Source of the DNA: Amoebophrya sp. AT5.2
Taxonomy: Eukaryota; Sar; Dinophyceae; Syndiniales; Amoebophryaceae
Assembly (NCBI GenBank): GCA_005223375.1
Contig: RXOD01005189.1
Span: 1 to 15,418, forward strand
DNA length: 15,418 nucleotides
Reading direction: 5' to 3'
Shown here: in pieces, positions 9,452 through 15,418 of the stretch
How the letters are laid out: each line of letters starts with the position of its first letter
Position numbering within the stretch: the first letter of the stretch is position 1
Notes under the pieces: model-generated
What the model saw: the letters and a program-made list of their open reading frames with translations, nothing else
What the model was told of the DNA's origin: nothing
Database searches by the model: none
Translations under genes and position numbers: made by a program

Positions 9452-9841
9452 CATGAGCATGTAGTGTTGTTCTCCATTTGCTCGCTGAAAAGGAATCAGA
9501 AAATGAACGGCATTCTCATGATGTCGTCAATGTCTTGCGCTTGTGATTTCGCGGAAGCGCCGCGCGCAAGAAAACTGGTGAGGTGCTACTTATCATGCGC
9601 CGCGCCTTCGAAAAATAATTCGTTTTGCTGAGAATCTTGATTGAAGCAGTTCTTTCTTCCTTGCTTTGCTTTTATTTTCATCACTCGTCAACAAGGTCAA
9701 ACGCTCTTCTTCGCTTAGAAATTATAGATTTGCGGGCATTTGTGTTTCTGGGGCAGTCACTGGCCTCGGAGTCGGTGGATCCTTCGCCACTAGAACGATA
9801 GTCCTAAAATAAAAATTTGCTGTCGACATGGACATCGACCT
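9452..9841. other. intergenic region downstream of the TMEM87-like gene
   Basis: AT-richer than the coding regions, with no ORF I can support. It includes the presumed 3' UTR of the minus-strand TMEM87-like gene. Confidence 0.5.
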
Positions 9842-12626
9842 TTATAGTTGGAGGCGTATTTTTTTGGCTTCTTGTCTTTGTTGCTGCACCTCCTGCTCCC
9901 AATCCTGGCGGCTGGACAGGCGGCGGCTGGTCGTGTCGGGCGCCGACTGCTCCCGCTGCTTTGTGTCCATCGGTCCTACTCCAGCGTCCTGCTTGGGCTT
10001 TGTCCGTCTCCGACCTCGGAGTTCATGTCGTCTTTAAAGTCTTCCTCGTCCACGTCCACCCGGTTGCCCAGCTCGATCCCGTCGTCGAATTCGTTCAGCT
10101 GCTGGCTGTACGCGATTTGGAGACTCGTTTCATTCGGCCTCCACAGGTACATCAGCACCATGTTCAGGAAGAAGAACATGCTGTGCGACGCCGCGTCCGT
10201 TAGAAAGGACCAAGATGCTACCAGGTGGCCTCAAAATACATCCAGAATACAGCCAGAATACGGCCAAAATACAGCCAAAATACGACGGATGCCAGCGGAG
10301 CGTAATCAGAAGCACTGCGCAATCAGAAGCATGGATCGAAGCCCCAAGCCAAGCCAAGCCGAACACCACCTAGCGCTAGCCTGTGAAGATGCAACTAGGA
10401 CTAGAACTCTCTTGACCTAGGCAAAAACCTGCTGCCTCCTCGAAGACGCGGACCCGACCACAGCTGCGCACCTTCACTAGAAACCTCCCTAAAGGATTTG
10501 AGGCCTAGAGTCTGAAGGCGCGCCGTATTCCGGGGCGTATCTCTTTTGGATGTATTTTGGGCCTTGCTGTTAGCATCCGCGGCTCTTTCTAAGTCCGTGA
10601 ACACCCAGCGCGTGTCCCAGTTCGTGCTCAGGTCCGACTGCCGGACCACCACGGTTTCGTACGCGACGATGGCGACCACCACGGCGCACACCAAAGCGAG
10701 CGCGAGGCGGAGCGACTGATAGATCTCCGCCTTGATCATCTGCTTGCTGTGGTTCAGCTGGAAAATAGTCTCCTGCAACGCCTGGAGAATCCACACGTAG
10801 AGGCAGCTCACGAAAAAGCTGCCCGGGGCGACGACCAGAATAGTGGAGAAGGTCGTCATGTCGGCAGAAACCGCAGAACGCTCAGCCATCATAAACTGCC
10901 GGTAGGAATCAGTCACGACGAAGGCGAGGGTGAGCAGGCAAATTTGCCACATCTGGGTCGTCGCCGTGGAGATTTTTTGGCATTGATGCATCGCGCTGCG
11001 AGTGCGATCTTCAACCAACATAATCAATGAATCAACACGACATTCACAATGAATCCAATAAAAATTATAATATATATCATAGAACCGTTTTCTTGTTCGG
11101 TTTTGCCTGGGTAACGCCGACGCCAAGACAGGCCAGGAGCAGGAGCGCGTAACAGACGCCTTGCTTGATCGTCGTGCCGAGGGTAGCAAGCGCAATCATG
11201 CTCCACCAGCGATGCCCAGTCCAGTTCCAGTGTGCCAGCGAAGTCCACCAGCACAAGGCCTGAAAAAATGAATAACCAAATCATGACTACGAGAACGAAC
11301 CACACACAATCGCAAATATCGTCCTGCTGCTCGATGGAAAAAAGATCGGCATCAAGAGCAGTCATCATGTCAGGATCTCGGAGTCGGAGTCGCCGGCTTC
11401 TTGCAGCTTTCTGCAACGTCTACGAATCTTCACAAGCAGGGTGATGACAGTATTTATACCTCGATTAGTCCCGCCATCAGCGCGCAGGTGATGAAGTGAT
11501 GGATGACGAAGAGCACGTCTGTCCATGTCCAGCAGTATGCGGCCCACGCTCCCAACAAGCCCAGGTACCCGAGCGCCAGGTAGAGGTAAAAATTTTTTTT
11601 CGGCCCGTCCTCTGCCGGCAGGTAGCCAGAGACGTTGGCGACAGATATCTCACCTGTTGAGGCCGTCGCCGTGCTGGTTATCTTAAACTGAATTTTTGTT
11701 CTTTGTCTACTAGTTCTATGACGCTGGATTTGGATACTCCTCGTCCTCCCCTCCTGCTCGAGCAACTACGGTGCAATATGAATTCATTCTGGTTCTGGAA
11801 CAAGAAACCGAACCCGAAGATGTGCCAATTATACCGCTCGCAAAGCCTGTGCTGGAGAAGTCGGTTTCCCCGCAATTACTGATGGCCAGGAAGTAGAGGC
11901 CTGTTCTTGGCACTTTCCAGGACTTGTTCACGCCGTTCTTCAGCGTTTCTTCGTTTATTGAGAAGCTTACCGCGTCTCGGGTGCCGCCCGTGGCGGACCC
12001 GGGATCGGTCATGATCAAGTTACCGTCGGACTGGCATCTGTACGTAAACGTATACGTAGCGTTAAAAGAATAGTAGAAGCGTACAATGATAAAAACGTTG
12101 AACGCAATGAATTCTAGGTTGGTAGTTCTTCACTGACTTGTGCAGCAGCAGCAGCAACAGCCTAGAGCGAAAGTACTTCTTCTCCGCAACGTCCTGCTTT
12201 GAGCAGCAGAAGTGGTCCGCCTCGATCGTAGCCATCAACTGCGCGTGCACCATGTGCAGCTGAATCTTCTCAACCTTCTCCTGGCTCTTCTTGCCAGCCC
12301 CATCCTCCAGCTTCACCGGGCCGAGGACACTCACCTCCGCGCCCTCCTCGATCTGATGCCGAGGTGAGGTTGGAGATCATGGAAGATTGAAGATTGCTTT
12401 CCTCACAAGTACTCTCTCATAGTACGCATACTCACAATCTAGCGAGTTGAGAAAGTTGTCCAACAGCAAAGATTGGATCCAGTTGTACCGTGTGATAGTG
12501 CACCACCTCGAACGTGCGCGGTTCTGGTAGTCGGTCGATGCGGTGTAGCCAGAACCGCTCTGCCTCGACGAATCCGAGCACGTGTGCCACCACGGCGCAC
12601 GACACGGCGAACGACGATACGCGCAT
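9842..12626 (-). CDS. TMEM87-like Lung_7-TM_R family protein (eight exons, ~533 aa)
   Basis: Proposed exons in transcription order: 12626-12436, 12329-12177, 12037-11835, 11653-11460, 11259-11086, 10952-10593, 10194-10015, 9988-9842. All phases agree (1602 nt, 533 residues, close to the family's usual ~550). It starts with a signal peptide (MRVSSFAVSCAVVAHVLGFV), then a luminal domain with cysteines and WKVPRTGLYFLAISNCG, then SGYLPAEDGPKKNFY before TM1, as in TMEM87/GPR107 proteins. Further family marks are the acidic end of TM2 with NWTG after it (GLIEALCWW), a VTQAKPNK loop, a helix linking TM5 to TM6 (QALQETIFQLNHSKQMIKAE), and LWRPNETSLQIAYS after TM7. The tail is acidic, then Gln/Arg-rich. 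These proteins act in Golgi/endosome trafficking; orientation and function here are inferred from the family. The exon 1-2 junction and the exon 7-8 junction (26 nt) are least certain. TM7 is split by the introner at 10201-10592. Confidence 0.85.
9989..10014 (-). other. candidate 26-nt intron (or assembly frameshift) near the TMEM87-like C-terminus
   Basis: Read through, the frame stops at TAG 9978-9976. A different frame then continues with strong GC third positions (DTKQREQSAPDTTSRRLSSR, then QDWEQEVQQQRQEAKK) to TAA 9844-9842. Removing GT 10014 to AG 9989 joins the two in phase. A single frameshift would also explain it. Confidence 0.45.
10201..10592. mobile_element. introner: 392-bp TIR element forming an intron without GT-AG ends
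   Basis: It lies inside the TMEM87-like gene, between codons for RWVFTD and AASHSMFFFLNM. The sequence GTCCGT (ACGGAC on the gene strand) is duplicated at 10195-10200 and 10593-10598. Just inside are inverted repeats beginning TTAGAAAG, followed in both arms by GATGCTA-CAG and CAAAATACATCC; with small gaps they stay alignable for about 70 bp. Removing one duplication copy plus the element restores an uninterrupted TM7, which supports splicing there. Every possible boundary within the duplication lacks GT at the 5' end and AG at the 3' end. This combination (TIR, duplication, non-canonical ends) is the signature of introner elements reported from Amoebophrya. No transposase is encoded. Confidence 0.88.
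10235..10289 (+). repeat. 11-nt tandem repeat inside one arm of the introner
   Basis: Five units of AATACAGCCAR type at 10235-10245, 10246-10256, 10257-10267, 10268-10278 and 10279-10289 (the last degenerate). The opposite arm has fewer, more degenerate copies, so the array expanded in one arm only. Confidence 0.8.
10953..11085 (-). other. intron 5 of the TMEM87-like gene, alternative GC-AG form
   Basis: GT at 11085 to AG at 10953 gives a 133-nt in-phase intron and keeps a KP-containing loop like that of the family. The hexamer ACCCAG (gene strand) occurs at 11112-11107 and at 10958-10953, so a 154-nt GC-AG intron between the copies is also in phase and drops seven residues (AKPNKKT). Confidence 0.65.
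11260..11459 (-). other. intron 4 of the TMEM87-like gene (200 nt, GT-AG)
   Basis: The donor is ATCGAG|GTATAA and the acceptor TTTTTTCAG|GCCTTG, phase 0. The join reconstructs GLIE-ALCWW at the end of TM2. Confidence 0.85.
11654..11834 (-). other. intron 3 of the TMEM87-like gene (181 nt, GT-AG)
   Basis: The donor is GCGAGCG|GTATAA and the acceptor CTCAACAG|GTGAG, phase 1. It links the luminal SNCGETDF region to the SGYLPAED segment before TM1. Confidence 0.8.
12038..12176 (-). other. intron 2 of the TMEM87-like gene (139 nt, GT-AG)
   Basis: The donor is GAGAAGAA|GTACTT and the acceptor TTACGTACAG|ATGCC, phase 2. The join gives VAEKK-CQSDGNLIMTDP in the luminal domain. Confidence 0.7.
12330..12435 (-). 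other. intron 1 of the TMEM87-like gene (106 nt, GT-AG), bordered by a GTGAGT direct repeat
   Basis: The donor is AGATT|GTGAGT. The acceptor that keeps phase is the AG inside a second GTGAGT copy (GGAGGTGAG|TGTCC). An alternative acceptor at 12353 needs a different donor (GCT|GTTGGA), so this junction is provisional. Confidence 0.5.
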
Positions 12627-13081
12627 TTTTTGCTTTTTTGAATAGTCTTTTATCGTGTAATGGGGAACCCGGACCGACGGCGACGGAGCCGGTATCTTTT
12701 TCTTCACCCCAGCTCTCCCCTTTGCTTCTTTTATGTGATGTGAGCGGATGGCGATGGCCGAGCTTTATCCGTGGTGTCCCTTCTCAACGAACGAAGTAGA
12801 TGTGGCTGCAGTATCAAAACACTGGAGCCGGAAAACCGTAGCCCAACTTTTCGTTAGAACCACGAGGGCACGAAAGACGACACGAACGAAGAGGACAACT
12901 TCGGACGAAGACATAAGCAGCTGAGCTGTACTGGATACGATAGAACAAACCACATCCAGATCCACAGAACAACAAGAAACCTATGTATCATAATCAACAC
13001 GAAGCAATAAAGTAGCCAGGGGTCCACGGAAACGCCTACGGGTTTTTCAGTCGTCGAAAGGAAAGCGACGAAGGACAATGA
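12627..13081. other. intergenic region upstream of the TMEM87-like gene
   Basis: Presumed 5' region of the minus-strand gene and possibly of a plus-strand ORF at 13082. Overlapping ORFs on both strands (12473-12799 plus, 13111-12854 minus) have shadow-like composition. No promoter motif is recognisable. Confidence 0.5.
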
Positions 13082-13420
13082 ATGAGTACAAAGCACGCCC
13101 CTCACATCCAAAACCTCGTGCAGGTCGGTCTTCCTTTTCCCGAAATGGCTCCGGCAGCCACTCGAGTGCGTCGGAAGAGAAATTCCTCTGCGTTTTCTGG
13201 CCGAAAGGGCGTCGATCAGAGGGGTGAGTTCATCGCATCATTGTTTTTACAGTTCCAAGTTTTCTGGTCCCCGCCCACAACAAAATTCGTCGATGCAGTC
13301 ATCGAACTCCTGTCGTTGAAGTTCATATTAAACCACATACATGAACATGAACAGGCAGCTTCCCCTGCGGCGCCTATCTCGGCGATTTCGAAGCCCGCCG
13401 AGGGCTGTGCGTGCAGCTGA
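13082..13420 (+). CDS. doubtful small hypothetical protein (112 aa), possibly spliced
   Basis: ATG 13082 opens MSTKHAPHIQNLVQVGLPFP, then a basic part (RVRRKRNSSAFSGRKG). Unspliced, it continues to TGA 13418-13420 and ends SKPAEGCACS. A GTGAGT donor at 13224 and a TTTTTACAG acceptor at 13252 define a 29-nt intron that is also in phase, giving a different tail ending at a TGA near 13343. No family is recognised; which form is real, if any, is undecided. Confidence 0.3.
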   Translation: MSTKHAPHIQNLVQVGLPFPEMAPAATRVRRKRNSSAFSGRKGVDQRGEFIASLFLQFQVFWSPPTTKFVDAVIELLSLKFILNHIHEHEQAASPAAPISAISKPAEGCACS

Positions 13421-14823
13421 TGTCCATCTAATTGTAGCCATAGTGTACCTTCTTAATCCCCCTGCTCTCATTATTTAGCCCCTCTGATTTTCCGATGGAC
13501 AGTTCAGTTCGTTGTAGTGGGTTGGCCACTCAGTAGAAATACCAGTTGTAGTATGAAGAACTTGGTGCTATTGGTCGTAGTAGCACTAGTGAATGAAAAT
13601 TTATTTTATTACAAAAAAAATCAAGTGCCAGCCTATGCCACTGCTCTACCATAGAAATCCATGCTCGGTAATGGTAGAAGTTGGGTAGCCATTCACATTG
13701 ACATTTGCAGCCTAAGTGAAGCCCATTGCTGTCAGTGTAGTAGCGAGTAACCGCTCCCGGTCCTCAGTGCTGGATGGACTTCTTGTGCATGATCGATGAC
13801 GTCCTCCATGATAGCCAGTACGAAAGCCGCGCTAGTCGGTTCGTTTGCTCTTGCAGTTGCATCTACATCCCGTAGCTGTAAGCAATATTCTGGTGCAGAG
13901 CCTAAGCGGCTTGCCAGGGCTTCAAAGTGAGCGGCCCGCCGAAAAAATAAAATTAGTGCTCCACCTGTTAATATGGCTTAGAGTTCGCGTTCCCTATGTA
14001 TGCATTTGCATGACAAGAACGGAATCTTCACCGTGGTTGATATGTCCCACATCGGAAATGATGGCGTTGGCGGCGGTTGTCACTACTGCCACCAATCGTC
14101 CGGCAATAGGCTTAGTTCTCGAATCAGGTATTCGTATTGATTCTCCTTTCGGCTTTAATTTCGATTTCGAACGTCTCAACAGCATCTGGTTCTGTTGGTA
14201 TCTGCTTGCATTGATAAAATTGAAGATTGATACATAGTAGATCGGTTATTATACTGAACAAGAAAGAAAAAGTTGATCAAAACGTTGTGCCTCCGAGTGA
14301 AACCTGGTAACGGTGAAGATTTTTCTTGAAAAATTGTACACGCACGGCTCATGAGGCTGTGTCAGGACCAATCTATGCATGAGCATGGCACCAACGCAGG
14401 AGTAGTCCTAGAAGAGTAGAGAGCAGAGAAAAAGATGAGGCGACTTATTTGCCTTGTTGGTTATTTGTGAGAAACCAAACCTGAACAAGTTCGCCCCGCC
14501 TTCTCGTCGATAACCATCAAAAATTTCCTCAAGCGAGCAGGGAACAACCACGAATGCATCGCCCCCTATATTGTACGTTTACAAAAAAGACTGCTCGAGC
14601 GGTCCTACGACGTACCATCTAGGTGATATAGGCACGTAACTAGGCACGCCACTACGGGAGCAGCTTGAGTTTGATTATGAGCTCTATTGTGTGCAAATAT
14701 AATCATTACGCGCTGCATGGACGTGTGGTGGAGGTCGGTATTTCTTTTTTTGCGTGTGCTTGTAGCGCGTTACCGTCTTCCAATTCCATCTGCACAAAAA
14801 TGCGGACAGCTCTACCGCCAGGC
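13421..14823. other. gene-poor region
   Basis: About 1.4 kb without a convincing gene. A 192-nt minus frame (14185-13994) and a plus frame starting near ATG 14000 both give protein-like text around 14000-14150, but neither connects to other exons. The remainder is AT-richer with frequent stops on both strands, and I see no RNA gene or repeat. Confidence 0.45.
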
Positions 14824-15379
14824 TCAAGTTTCGGGCTGGACACTAAAAGTCCTTGACGAAGATGTTGATAGACGGATGCCTGTGGTCCTTATCCTTGTCG
14901 TGCGAGTCAGTTCAAACGTAGATAGTCTTCTAACTCGCTCGTCTTGTCCGTCCTCGGGCGTAGACGAATTAGAGGTCGCCGCGTCATCGCGTGGAGCTTC
15001 GTGGCTCTTCAGACCGTGGCCCTCCTCGCCGAGGTTCTCGATCGCCGTATACCGTTAGCCTGCGCACGAGTTTTCGCAGAACCTTGTGCAGCTCCACCGG
15101 GCCCCCGCATTTTTGCCGCAGCGGATCCAGAATCTCAGCGAGTCGCACCTGCATTTTTTGTACTAGATCGAAGTACATCATTCACTTCTTTACTACATCA
15201 TTCACTTCTCCTGTCGCACGCCGCTTCAGGCATCTCTTCGTCGCTCCTTCAATCGATGCAGCCGCAGCTTGTATTGGCGCCACTGACTCGTCGTGGTCGT
15301 GCTCCTACTCCGAAACCGAGTACCGTACGAAAGTAGACGCTGCTATGGCCGCGAAGTGGAAGTAAGCTAGAAGTACCAT
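14824..15379 (-). CDS. small secreted-type protein of unknown function (156 aa) with three very short introns
   Basis: Proposed exons: 15379-15329, 15304-15194, 15148-15053, 15036-14824. Introns of 24 nt (15328-15305), 45 nt (15193-15149) and 16 nt (15052-15037) all begin GT, end AG and restore phase. The first two contain in-frame stops and are multiples of three. The product starts with a hydrophobic leader (MVLLAYFHFAAIAASTF), then an acidic/Ala part (EHDHDESVAPIQAAAA), an amphipathic helix (VRLAEILDPLRQKCGGPVEL), and a Ser/Thr/Arg-rich tail ending FSVQPET. No family is recognised. The 16-nt intron could instead be a one-base assembly error. The leader suggests secretion, by inference. Confidence 0.5.
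15174..15208 (+). repeat. 15-nt direct repeat with 20-nt period at a splice donor
   Basis: TACATCATTCACTTC occurs at 15174-15188 and 15194-15208, separated by TTTAC. On the gene (minus) strand the first copy ends the exon, the spacer supplies the GTAAA donor, and the second copy lies inside the 45-nt intron. Confidence 0.8.
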
Positions 15380-15418
15380 ATCGTGGCCCGTTGCGGGCCG
15401 GGTCCATTTTCGCACGGC

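Noticed and set aside
9817..10420. Plus-strand ORFs of 128 and 190 codons
   Set aside because: Antisense to the last TMEM87-like exons and the introner.
14687..15365. Overlapping plus-strand ORFs (123, 130 and 124 codons)
   Set aside because: Arg/Ser/Leu-rich shadows of the spliced minus-strand gene; several start at non-ATG codons.
1..15418. CRISPR array, tRNA or rRNA genes, bacterial operons, viral genes
   Set aside because: No spaced repeats, cloverleaf or rRNA-like stretches, Shine-Dalgarno-led gene chains or viral hallmark motifs were found by eye.

Overview
The window looks like nuclear DNA from a protist. Nearly every convincing reading frame is cut by introns whose phases only fit after splicing, and no bacterial-style operon, Shine-Dalgarno site or tRNA is visible. 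One intron is a TIR-bearing element flanked by a target-site duplication, with no GT-AG option inside the duplication. Such introner-type introns, together with moderate GC and Gly/Lys/Tyr/Ser-rich low-complexity proteins, point to an alveolate, most likely a syndinian dinoflagellate of the Amoebophrya kind. The taxon is an inference; no marker gene is present.

Left part, plus strand. 130-1262 is the last exon of a protein ending in a Cys-rich module like the C-terminus of GT18 (MGAT5-type) N-acetylglucosaminyltransferases. 1675-6437 is one large gene in four exons for a ~1526-residue low-complexity protein with a single C-x8-C-x5-C-x3-H zinc finger, probably RNA-binding. Two further in-phase exons (6510-6632, 6793-7008) may be its 3' continuation or a separate small gene.

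Middle. A 440-bp element with 39-bp terminal inverted repeats (6992-7431) separates those plus-strand exons from a convergent minus-strand gene (7411-8681) of unknown function. Both reading frames run into the repeats and stop there, and each repeat holds two GTAAG donor-like sites. 8682-9841 is mostly gene-poor, with one doubtful small ORF.

Right part. 9842-12626 (minus) is an eight-exon gene for a 533-residue TMEM87-like, Lung_7-TM_R family seven-helix protein with signal peptide and luminal domain. Its TM7 is interrupted by a 392-bp introner. 13082-13420 is a doubtful plus-strand ORF, 13421-14823 is gene-poor, and 14824-15379 (minus) fits a 156-residue small secreted protein interrupted by introns of 24, 45 and 16 nt.

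The genes share no evident pathway, although the GT18-like and TMEM87-like products both belong to the secretory/Golgi system. The most unusual content is intron biology: a TSD/TIR introner with no GT-AG boundary in its duplication, a TIR element carrying donor sites, introns flanked by short direct repeats, and several candidate introns of only 16-29 nt.
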